This document shows, in pieces, positions 1-4,934 of a stretch of 6,256 nt of DNA. Position 1 is the first letter of the stretch; every line of letters begins with the position of its first letter. The notes below the pieces were generated by a model. That model searched no databases and had not been told where the DNA came from. It worked only from the letters and a program-made list of their open reading frames with translations. Origin of the DNA: Planctomycetaceae bacterium (GTDB taxonomy: Bacteria; Planctomycetota; Planctomycetia; Pirellulales; Thermoguttaceae); assembly GCA_031276415.1 (NCBI GenBank), contig JAISNF010000079.1, positions 1 to 6,256 of the forward strand, given 5' to 3'. The translations under genes and the position numbers were made by a program.

Positions 1-22
1 AGATTACATTACAAATAATCTG
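1..22. repeat. Palindromic repeat copy 1, inside prepilin frame
   Basis: The plus strand reads AGATTA, CATTACAAA, TAATCTG: an inverted repeat with a 9-base centre. It matches the copy at 104-126 except for one central base (T instead of A at position 10) and is cut by the window edge. It falls within the prepilin reading frame right after the LVELL residues, replacing the expected hydrophobic helix. Confidence 0.6.
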
Positions 23-67
23 CAACAGTTCAACGAGTGTAAAACCAAAACCGAGTGTCTTTTTCAT
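1..67 (-). CDS. Prepilin-type protein, N-terminal fragment (cut by left edge)
   Basis: Reading leftward from the ATG at 67-65, the fragment is MKKTLGFGFTLVELL followed by QIICNVI, then the window ends. K2-K3, the G8 before F9, and E13 at +5 after the likely cleavage site match the class III (type IV pilin-like) signal recognised by prepilin peptidase. In planctomycete DUF1559 proteins this start is normally followed by a hydrophobic helix of the VVIAIIGILIALLLP kind. Here the frame leaves that pattern at codon 16, exactly where a palindromic word (22-1) begins that also occurs at 103-127. The fragment may therefore be a real gene with an insertion, a decayed copy, or an assembly artefact at a sequence end. 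The start is supported by AAGGAG seven bases upstream. The identification rests on the signal alone, and the mature protein is not visible. Confidence 0.6.
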   Translation of the reverse strand, partial: MKKTLGFGFTLVELLQIICNVI

Positions 68-74
68 AGTATTT

Positions 75-80
75 CTCCTT
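75..80 (-). promoter_or_regulatory. Shine-Dalgarno of the left-edge prepilin gene
   Basis: On the minus strand AAGGAG lies seven bases before the ATG at 67-65, which is ideal spacing. It is the only clear Shine-Dalgarno sequence in the window; none of the other predicted starts has one. It is preceded by eight T (minus strand, 92-85), which lie between the palindromic hairpin at 103-127 and the ribosome site. Confidence 0.7.
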
Positions 81-102
81 ATGAAAAAAAAGGGACATGT
101 TT

Positions 103-127
103 ACAGATTACATAACAAATAATCTGT
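103..127. repeat. Palindromic repeat copy 2 (hairpin before the prepilin)
   Basis: Eight-base perfect arms ACAGATTA and TAATCTGT flank a 9-base loop. On the minus strand the hairpin is followed by twelve bases and then eight T, about 40 bases before the prepilin ATG. It could end the upstream structured RNA or act as a leader hairpin, although the gap before the T run is longer than in a standard intrinsic terminator. The same word recurs at 1-22. Confidence 0.6.
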
Positions 128-138
128 TTTAGTTACAA

Positions 139-228
139 AGTGGGAAAAACTCAACGCCGAGAAACGGCAACAGAAGTATCGCTACTAGACAGGAGCGACA
201 CGTTACAGAGGACAGGTTTATTCCCACC
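139..228 (-). other. Multibranch domain of the candidate RNA
   Basis: An outer 8-bp stem (228-221 with 139-146, the last pair G-U) encloses two hairpins. The first is 8 bp (201-194 with 183-176, one G-U) with a 10-base loop; the second is 5 bp (169-165 with 159-155, one U-G) with a five-base loop. All three helices have a wobble pair only when read on the minus strand. The arrangement resembles a three-way junction, but no known riboswitch core was recognised. Confidence 0.45.
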
Positions 229-276
229 GATCAAAGTGGTGTATTACATGTTTAAAAATGTAATACTGAATTATAC

Positions 277-337
277 CCATGGAATTGATACGCGACGCTC
301 CCTTAACGGGAGACACGTAACTCTACCAATTCCACAG
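277..337 (-). other. Long hairpin domain of the candidate RNA
   Basis: On the minus strand 337-324 pairs with 277-290 over 14 bp, including three G-U pairs that would be C-A mismatches on the plus strand. Inside, 318-314 (ACGTG) pairs with 294-290 (CGCGT) through one U-G pair. At the tip CTCCC (312-308) pairs with GGGAG (302-298) around a five-base GTTAA loop. A one-sided bulge, GAGTT or AGAGTT, separates the lower and middle helices; A324 and A318 compete for U290. This is the best supported single helix in the region. Confidence 0.5.
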
Positions 338-429
338 TAATTTTTTACACGGAAAATCCGCTGATCTTGTAGAAAATTACTGTTCGCCGAAGCGATCTCT
401 GTATTGTTAACGTACTCGATTTTTTAATA

Positions 430-460
430 CCCGAACAAAAATTCGGGCAATTTATTTTTT
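430..460 (+). terminator. Terminator-like hairpin (alternative plus-strand reading)
   Basis: CCCGAA (430-435) and TTCGGG (442-447) form a 6-bp stem with a six-base loop. On the plus strand the sequence CAATTTATTTTTT follows, which resembles an intrinsic terminator. No plus-strand gene upstream needs it. On the minus strand the same hairpin gains a G-U pair (448 with 429) and would be the first helix of the candidate RNA. It is listed because it is the main argument for a plus-strand transcript. Confidence 0.3.
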
Positions 461-518
461 AAAACGTAATTTGGTCTCCAAAATTTAAAATAAAAATTCA
501 GAAATTAATTTGTTCGTG

Positions 519-546
519 ATTATACATGACCCGTTAAACCTGTCAA
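519..546 (-). promoter_or_regulatory. Consensus sigma-70-type promoter driving the minus-strand RNA
   Basis: On the minus strand TTGACA (546-541) and TATAAT (524-519) are both perfect consensus hexamers, separated by 16 bp. A run of A6T8 (569-556) lies 10-23 bases upstream of the -35 box, where an UP element would sit. The predicted start is near 511-514, about 445 bases before the prepilin ATG. A promoter this close to consensus is typical of stable RNA or constitutive genes in bacteria that use a vegetative sigma factor of the common type. Confidence 0.7.
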
Positions 547-584
547 CACCAATACAAAAAAAATTTTTTGTCTGTTCACGGAGA

Positions 585-610
585 TTCGTTTAACAAGTTA
601 TCATAACGAA
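585..610. repeat. Small inverted repeats upstream of the promoter
   Basis: TTCGTT (585-590) and AACGAA (605-610) form a 6-bp inverted repeat. An 11-base palindrome, GTTATCATAAC, occupies 597-607. They lie about 40-64 bases upstream of the -35 box of the minus-strand promoter, so an activator site is possible, but nothing in the sequence proves it. The rest of 571-690 shows no gene or clear signal. Confidence 0.25.
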
Positions 611-690
611 AAATTTCATAGAGAGGCAATGTATTGTGTTTCTACGATTCAAACCAATTCCATCCATACTTGTGAATGATTACAAATTTT

Positions 691-833
691 TTTGTCCGTT
701 TTGTTGTTTCGTATTCTCAAAAAAATTATCTGCGTTCATCAGCGTAATCTGCGGACAAGTTTTTTCTATGTTCTCTGTGGTTAATAAAAATCTGCGGTTA
801 ATAAAAATAGATTTGTGGTTTTTAGAAGTTTTC
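691..833. repeat. Degenerate dispersed repeat (CTGCG / CCACAGAG type)
   Basis: The plus strand carries TCTGCGTTCATCAGCGTAAT followed by CTGCGGAC (729-756), then TTCTCTGTGGTTAATAAAAA (771-790). The 13-base GGTTAATAAAAAT occurs at 779-791 and again at 796-808. TTGTCCG (692-698) is inverted at 752-758. The right end carries GTTTTTAGAAGTT (818-830), also found at 3894-3906 in the second repeat element. From general knowledge, non-coding repeats built of CCACAGAG and ATCTGCG words are dispersed in many bacterial genomes, including planctomycetes. Short reading frames over this stretch are by-products of the repeat. The element abuts the stop codon of the CvpA-type gene at 834. Confidence 0.6.
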
Positions 834-2225
834 TTAATGTTTTGGTGATACAAAAAGGGTGGCGGAGGAGTGGGTTGGTGATGAATTGAGAAGCCGGTCC
901 GAAGAATTAACCGCCGGAGAACGTAAACGGAATGGAATAGATGAACGCGAAATCGGCATCGGTAATGCCCTTGCCTCCAGTAATTCAGAACCGGAACCGG
1001 AACCGGAACCAGAACCAGAACCAGAGGAAACAAAATTCGATAACTCCGGTAATGTTGAAAATGTTGCCGATGGTTCTGTTCGCTGTAACGGTTCTGTTCG
1101 CGGTTCTGTTAATGGTTGCATTATTGCCTGATTGTTTTCGGAAAAACGGCGGCGGAACAAGTTTTTTTCCTCTGAAACAACCGAAGATAAATGAGCCGAA
1201 ACCGGTAATATTGCCGCCGATTTTTCTGCGGTTTCCGTTAAAGAATTTGCGGCGTTTTGCGAATTGAATAAACGAACCGGTTGTTCCGGCGGTGTGATAA
1301 TTGGTTTTGAAAACGAAGGAGGCGGAAGTAAAGCGGTTGCGTTTGTGTTTGCAACTGTATTTGTAATTGTATTTGTAACCGTATTTGTAACCGTTTCAGA
1401 ATCGGTTACTTGATTTGGCGTATTTTCCGTACTGTTTGTTTTTGTTTCTTTTATTTCTTTATTTTCTTTATTGGAACCTGTCCACCATTTTCCGATGGCG
1501 TCAAGCAATGATGCGGCTTGTTCTGTTTCCTGGTGAAGATTTTTGGCGTGTTCGAGCAAAGAACTACCTTGCGAAATCAGACTATCAAGATTGGATTGTT
1601 GTTTTTCCTGAAAGTTCTGAATTTCCTGACCGGACGGAATCAGTTCCCGCATTTTTTGTAATGATTTCTCTTCCGGCGAAAGATCGGCGGATATTTCTGT
1701 GCCGTTAATATCGGTTGTGTTGATTTTGGTGTTGAAGCGTTTAAGTTGCTGGCGGAGCAATTCGCAACTGTCCGGCGGAATAAACGTTTCGGTTTTTTCA
1801 ATCAAACGCACTAAATAATTCCCGCTTTTGGATTTGAAAACAATATCCCTTGTTGTTTCGCTTAACATGACACCGAAAAATGTCAGAACCATACAAAAAA
1901 TTAAACCCTTGAGAAAACCAAGTAAACCGCCAAAATGTCCGTTCCATTTTGCGAGATTCCAGTCTTTAATCTTTTTTTCCAAATAACGATGCGCTAATCG
2001 AACCGCAAACAGTGTAATAATAAACAGTACAATTATTGCGCCGATTTTGTTCCATGGTTCTTCCGCAGGAATGGACGGAGCAATCAGAAACGCAAAACGC
2101 GACGCAACAATCCAACTCACCACCAACGAACCAACCGACACAATTTGCGCAACCATTCCCGTCATCCATCCGCGAAACGCAAATGCAATCAAAACGGCAA
2201 AAATAATCAAATCAAAAACGCTCAT
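834..2225 (-). CDS. CvpA-family membrane protein with long low-complexity C-terminal tail
   Basis: 463 residues. The first 125 or so match the CvpA/colicin V production family pattern: an initial DLIIFAVLIAFAFRGWMTGM segment, then hydrophobic spans near 24-44, 61-77 and 100-122, with a basic stretch KKIKDW (84-89) between the third and fourth. Known members are inner-membrane proteins of about 160-180 residues, affecting colicin V production or envelope stress; their biochemical activity is unclear. Residues 150-250 are polar and probably helical. Residues 255-463 are low complexity: TNTV repeats (about 280-293), TEP repeats (372-386) and six GS pairs (402-413), all encoded by tandem DNA repeats. 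The tail more than doubles the usual length and probably extends into the cytoplasm or periplasm; its role is unknown. The ATG start gives the expected N-terminus, but no Shine-Dalgarno is seen. It diverges from the YdjM-type gene. Confidence 0.75.
   Translation of the reverse strand: MSVFDLIIFAVLIAFAFRGWMTGMVAQIVSVGSLVVSWIVASRFAFLIAPSIPAEEPWNKIGAIIVLFIITLFAVRLAHRYLEKKIKDWNLAKWNGHFGGLLGFLKGLIFCMVLTFFGVMLSETTRDIVFKSKSGNYLVRLIEKTETFIPPDSCELLRQQLKRFNTKINTTDINGTEISADLSPEEKSLQKMRELIPSGQEIQNFQEKQQSNLDSLISQGSSLLEHAKNLHQETEQAASLLDAIGKWWTGSNKENKEIKETKTNSTENTPNQVTDSETVTNTVTNTITNTVANTNATALLPPPSFSKPIITPPEQPVRLFNSQNAANSLTETAEKSAAILPVSAHLSSVVSEEKNLFRRRFSENNQAIMQPLTEPRTEPLQRTEPSATFSTLPELSNFVSSGSGSGSGSGSGSELLEARALPMPISRSSIPFRLRSPAVNSSDRLLNSSPTHSSATLFVSPKH
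988..1023. repeat. Six tandem GAACCR hexamers in the CvpA-type gene
   Basis: Six consecutive 6-base units GAACCG/GAACCA on the plus strand encode the Gly-Ser run near residues 402-413 of the minus-strand protein. The first three are GAACCG, the fourth is split from the fifth by its final A, and the last three end in A. Unit number is likely to vary by slippage without breaking the frame. Confidence 0.8.
1357..1392. repeat. Three tandem 12-bp units in the CvpA-type gene
   Basis: GTATTTGTAATT followed by two copies of GTATTTGTAACC (plus strand). A diverged partial unit lies at 1341-1356. On the minus strand they encode the repeated Thr-Asn-Thr-Val/Ile pattern near residues 280-293. Being a multiple of three, changes in number keep the frame. 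Confidence 0.75.
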
Positions 2226-2242
2226 TTTTTGTGCCGAATAAC

Positions 2243-2298
2243 AGAATAATTAATGACATGGAATAATAACACGGAATAATGACGCAGAATAATTAGGC
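2243..2298. repeat. 13-bp tandem repeats in the divergent intergenic region
   Basis: GGAATAATAACAC (2260-2272), GGAATAATGACGC (2273-2285) and AGAATAATTAGGC (2286-2298) are head-to-tail 13-bp units. A related copy, AGAATAATTAATGACAT, precedes them at 2243-2259. They lie between the CvpA-type start and the hairpin at 2314. They could be spaced protein-binding sites or a plain slippage repeat. No consensus promoter is evident for either flanking gene. Confidence 0.5.
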
Positions 2299-2313
2299 GG
2301 ATTTTACCGGATT

Positions 2314-2340
2314 TTGCTCTTTTCTCCAAGAGCAATTTTT
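2314..2340 (+). terminator. Intrinsic terminator-like hairpin ahead of the hydrolase gene
   Basis: TTGCTCTT (2314-2321) and AAGAGCAA (2328-2335) form a perfect 8-bp stem with loop TTCTCC, followed by five T on the plus strand. It is 78 bases before the preferred GTG start of the hydrolase gene and there is no plus-strand gene upstream for it to end. It could act as an attenuator in the leader or stop antisense transcription. On the minus strand no T run follows the stem. Confidence 0.5.
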
Positions 2341-2417
2341 GCTATTCTTCTCATTATTTCAATTTGCAGGCACGAAAACAGGCTTCCATTCATTACGTCG
2401 TCACATCATTTGTTAAA

Positions 2418-3677
2418 GTGGGTAATTTTAGACAACATATAACATGTAGTACGGTTACAGGTATTGTTCTTGGCGGAGTGGGTTATTCTTTCGGACTTCC
2501 GTTACCGACATGCCTGCTTTCCGCCGGTTTGTGCAGTATTGCCGGAATGTTTCCAGACATTGACAGTGATACGAGCCGGTCATTTCAGGAATGTATTTAT
2601 CTTGCTGCCGGAATTGCAGCGGTGTTGTTTGTTCAGCGATTGCGACAACTCACAATCGAACCCGATATAATTATGCTTGGCGGCGGGGCAATGCTTTTGT
2701 TTGTTCGGTTTGGAGTTGGCGAGTTGGTCAAAAAAACAACTTCGCATCGCGGTATGTTTCATAGTATTCCGGCTGCCGTTTTTGCCGGACAAATTACTTA
2801 TTTTCTTGCAACAGGAATAACCGAAGAACGAATTTTCAAAGCGTTTGCAATTTCGTCCGGTTATCTTTCCCATTTAATTCTTGACGAAATTTGTAGCGTT
2901 GATTCGAATGGACATGTGAAAAAATCATTTGGAACGGCGTTAAAGTGGTTTGATCTGAAAAAAAAACGGGCAACATTGATTTTATACACAATGGTTATTA
3001 GCATGGGAGTTACCATGTTTAACGATTCAGAATTTGACGCTTCGGCGAAGCAACTTATTTCGGACGGTAAAAATATGAAATTAACCGACACAATTCATGA
3101 AGTTAAAGAAAATTTCAAAACAGTAATTCAACAAGAAGCCGCCGCTTATCTGGCTAAGGAAAAGAACAAGGAAAAAAACAAAGACACGGCGTCGTCTGTT
3201 ACAGAATCGTTATTGCCGCAAGTTTCCGTTTCGGAAGTGGATCATGAACGGCATTTATTTTCACGGAGACAACGCCGTATTGATCGTGCGCCGACAACTG
3301 CTGCAGGATCAGAAACATCGTCAATTCCTTCACCGGTTTCATCGCCGGTTTTTCCTGCAAATTTACAAAATGTTTCACAAAATGTTTCACAAACAGATTC
3401 TCAAACAGTTTCGCAAAATATTTTACCAACAATAAATTCTCAAATAAATTCTCAGACAGACACTCAAACGAGTTTTTCAAAACAAGAATTTTCGTCTCAT
3501 TCTGTTGCGCAACCAACTTTGCCGCCGACTTTACCGGCAACTTTGCCGCCAAATTTATCGGCGACTTTACCGCAATCATCATCGCCGAATATTTTCGGAA
3601 CAGATTTTCGTAATCGCGACAATTATCACAATTTTTCGTTACCAAGCCGCGAACCGGCAACAGTGATTTTGCCGTAA
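2418..3677 (+). CDS. YdjM-type membrane-bound metal-dependent hydrolase with repeat-built tail
   Basis: Matches the membrane-bound metal-dependent hydrolase family (YdjM, PF04307): HITxS start (H7), FPDIDSD (D47, D49, D51), SHRGMFHS (H110, R111, H115), and a late H152/D156 pair in YLSHLILDE, numbered from the GTG at 2418. These His/Asp residues are the expected metal ligands. Hydrophobic spans fall near 14-40, 60-74, 86-100, 115-132, 142-158 and 188-202, so the enzyme is in the inner membrane; its substrate is unknown. GTG is preferred because the family usually starts a few residues before HITxS. A TTG at 2364 would add 18 residues; neither start has a Shine-Dalgarno. After about residue 245 the protein is low complexity, with Lys-rich, NVSQ-like and PTLP-like repeats. 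It converges on the pseudopilin gene. Confidence 0.75.
   Translation: MGNFRQHITCSTVTGIVLGGVGYSFGLPLPTCLLSAGLCSIAGMFPDIDSDTSRSFQECIYLAAGIAAVLFVQRLRQLTIEPDIIMLGGGAMLLFVRFGVGELVKKTTSHRGMFHSIPAAVFAGQITYFLATGITEERIFKAFAISSGYLSHLILDEICSVDSNGHVKKSFGTALKWFDLKKKRATLILYTMVISMGVTMFNDSEFDASAKQLISDGKNMKLTDTIHEVKENFKTVIQQEAAAYLAKEKNKEKNKDTASSVTESLLPQVSVSEVDHERHLFSRRQRRIDRAPTTAAGSETSSIPSPVSSPVFPANLQNVSQNVSQTDSQTVSQNILPTINSQINSQTDTQTSFSKQEFSSHSVAQPTLPPTLPATLPPNLSATLPQSSSPNIFGTDFRNRDNYHNFSLPSREPATVILP
3369..3416 (+). repeat. Four 12-bp units encoding (N/T)xSQ
   Basis: Two exact copies of AATGTTTCACAA (3369-3380 and 3381-3392) are followed by ACAGATTCTCAA and ACAGTTTCGCAA. They encode NVSQ, NVSQ, TDSQ and TVSQ in the hydrolase tail. 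The 12-bp period is shared with the repeat at 3513-3572 and with that in the CvpA-type gene. Confidence 0.75.
3513..3572 (+). repeat. Five 12-bp units encoding (P/A)TLP
   Basis: CCAACTTTGCCG, CCGACTTTACCG, GCAACTTTGCCG, CCAAATTTATCG and GCGACTTTACCG run head to tail. They encode PTLP, PTLP, ATLP, PNLS and ATLP in the hydrolase tail. Most differences are at third or first codon positions. Confidence 0.75.
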
Positions 3678-3717
3678 AAGTAATTCATTCGTAACTTTAT
3701 TTATTGTAATTATTATT

Positions 3718-3909
3718 GGGAACTTCTAATAATTGTTTTTTTATTAACCACAGAGGACACAGAGTTCACAGAGAGGAATTATTCAATTGAGATAAAATTT
3801 TATTTTTAATTTATTATTCCAATTAAAAATAAAATTAAAAACTTCCTCCTCTGTGCTCTCTGTGGTCTCTGTGGTTTTAAAAAATAAAGTTGAGTTTTTA
3901 GAAGTTCCC
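3718..3909. repeat. 192-bp nested palindromic element with CCACAGAG units
   Basis: Nested inverted arms, outermost first: GGGAACTTCTAA (3718-3729) with TTAGAAGTTCCC (3898-3909); AACCACAGAG (3746-3755) with CTCTGTGGTT (3867-3876); and a 16-bp A/T-only hairpin 3796-3811 with 3821-3836 around a 9-base loop. Each middle arm has three 9-base units ending CACAGAG (left arm units begin AC, GA, TT; right arm, inverted, AC, AC, AG). The element fills the gap between two convergent genes, so it may also block read-through, but no T run follows the stem on either strand. No transposase or terminal duplication is clear. The word GTTTTTAGAAGTT links it to the repeat at 691-833. Confidence 0.7.
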
Positions 3910-3940
3910 TATTGTATTTTGTATTATTATTGTATCGTTT

Positions 3941-4873
3941 TTAATGTTGTGATCCGCGAATCCATGATTGTTGCGGTTTGTATTGTTCGGGCGGCGGTGG
4001 TGACGGTAACGGTTGTTGTTGCGGTAATGGAGAAATTGGTAACGGTTGTGAAGTTACATTTATTGTTGAAACGTCTTCTTTTTTCGGCGGTGTTCTTCGC
4101 TGATAGGTTTCAAATTTTCGTATCGGAGATGAAGGAAGATAAACAACGATTCGGCTTAAAACCGGTAACGAAAAATGAAGACGTAAAACTGCGGAATTGA
4201 TATTTTCGTTTGGTGTTGCCTCGCGGTGATAACGTTTCGCTTCGGCAAGCGGTAAGGTGTGAAGTGTTACTTCAATTGCAACCGGTAATCCGCCATATTC
4301 CAGACTTTCCCAAGAATCACTCCACGTCAAACCATTATAGTACCGAAATCGGCAACCAACGACTTCAGGGGCTTGGAGATTCGTTCCTTCAATACTTTGG
4401 GCGTTGATGTCCGGTGTTTCAAAATCTATTTCACGCCGTGTAAAACCATTGGATTGTTGAAAATCGTAAAAAACCGTTTTGAGTTCCGCTGCGCGTGGTG
4501 TTACGTTTTGTATTTCGCCGAACAACGCCTGACGAGGTTGAGGAGTTACTGTTACAAACGGGTTAATTTCAATAACATCAATTCTTAACATTTGCGAAGA
4601 ACCGCTCAAACCAAATCGCCGAACATCGTCATCGCCTATTGAATTTTCAAGCGGATGAATCGGGTCTTGAATTGCTGCTTTCAGGTCGTCCTCCAGAAGT
4701 TGAGCCAGAGAACGGACAAGTTGCGAACGTTCCGCTAATCGTGTTCCTTGCGTTTGCGTTTTAGAAAAGAGCGAAATGATATTCCAAAGCATCCCGATCA
4801 AAACAACAAACAACGCCAACGCCAAAAGGAGTTCTAAAAGTGTAAATCCTTTTATGATACGTTTTATCACCAT
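3941..4873 (-). CDS. GspJ/PulJ-like type II secretion or pilus pseudopilin
   Basis: 310 residues. The N-terminus MVIKRIIKGFTLLELLLALALFVVL... is a prepilin signal: basic leader, G9 before F10 as the cleavage site, E14 at +5, then a hydrophobic helix to about residue 37. Prepilin peptidase would process it and the helix would anchor it in the inner membrane. The following RSQLVRSLAQLLEDDLKAAI (49-68) resembles the minor pseudopilin J region, where the mature N-terminal helix is followed by a globular domain. Residues after about 255 are rich in Pro, Gln and Ser, which is not typical of GspJ. At about 300 residues it is longer than many J pseudopilins. No other secretion genes are in the window. 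It follows the permease gene with a 61-bp gap on the same strand, so it may share its transcript. The ATG has no Shine-Dalgarno. Assignment to the J type is moderately certain. Confidence 0.7.
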   Translation of the reverse strand: MVIKRIIKGFTLLELLLALALFVVLIGMLWNIISLFSKTQTQGTRLAERSQLVRSLAQLLEDDLKAAIQDPIHPLENSIGDDDVRRFGLSGSSQMLRIDVIEINPFVTVTPQPRQALFGEIQNVTPRAAELKTVFYDFQQSNGFTRREIDFETPDINAQSIEGTNLQAPEVVGCRFRYYNGLTWSDSWESLEYGGLPVAIEVTLHTLPLAEAKRYHREATPNENINSAVLRLHFSLPVLSRIVVYLPSSPIRKFETYQRRTPPKKEDVSTINVTSQPLPISPLPQQQPLPSPPPPEQYKPQQSWIRGSQH

Positions 4874-4934
4874 TGTTGAATTAACTGTTACTAATTGTTG
4901 TTAAAATGTTGTAGCAAAAAATTACGCAAAAAAA

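Larger units (their letters stand above)
103..513 (-). ncRNA. Candidate structured RNA or long structured 5' leader, family not recognised
   Basis: Transcription is inferred from the minus-strand promoter at 519-546, with a start near 511-514. Helices in order on the minus strand: 448-442 with 435-429; 395-392 with 387-384, closed by a UUCG tetraloop with C-G closure; 382-373 with 344-335, extended by 371-368 with 349-346 and containing 360-357 with 353-350; 337-324 with 277-290, enclosing 318-314/294-290 and 312-308/302-298; 266-258 with 249-241; a multibranch domain closed by 228-221/139-146 that contains 201-194/183-176 and 169-165/159-155; and finally 127-120/110-103. The helices at 335-337 and at 290 compete for a few bases. 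Eight pairs are G-U on this strand but would be C-A on the other; one pair shows the reverse. No match to RNase P RNA, tmRNA, SRP RNA, 6S or a known riboswitch core was recognised. It may be an independent RNA or the leader of the prepilin gene. Confidence 0.45.

Noticed and set aside
270..275. A second TATAAT on the minus strand inside the structured region.
   Set aside because: No -35 match at 15-19 bp (GCGTCG lies there) and no extended -10 TGn. It is also part of the linker after the long hairpin.
270..337. tRNA-like features on the minus strand (AATTGGTAGAG as in a D-loop, GTTAA loop on a 5-bp stem).
   Set aside because: No T-arm, no proper 7-base anticodon loop with U33 and no acceptor stem of the right length. 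The sequence folds better as one long hairpin.
140..340. 66-residue plus-strand frame in the structured region.
   Set aside because: It overlaps the helices fully, has no recognisable domain, and the promoter reads the other way.
636..1033. Short reading frames on both strands over the repeat at 691-833, including a 117-residue minus-strand frame and a 70-residue plus-strand frame.
   Set aside because: They are translations of dispersed repeat sequence and, in part, of the antisense frame of the CvpA-type gene. There is no family resemblance and no ribosome site.
859..1267. Plus-strand frames with Pro-Glu and Asn-Arg repeats.
   Set aside because: They arise from the GAACCR hexamers read antisense to the CvpA-type gene.
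3796..3836. The 16-bp A/T hairpin as a bidirectional intrinsic terminator.
   Set aside because: It lacks G-C pairs and no T run follows the stem on either strand. It is better explained as the centre of the palindromic element.
3718..3909. CRISPR array suggested by short repeated CACAGAG units.
   Set aside because: Units are 9 bases apart without spacers of constant length and are arranged as inverted arms.
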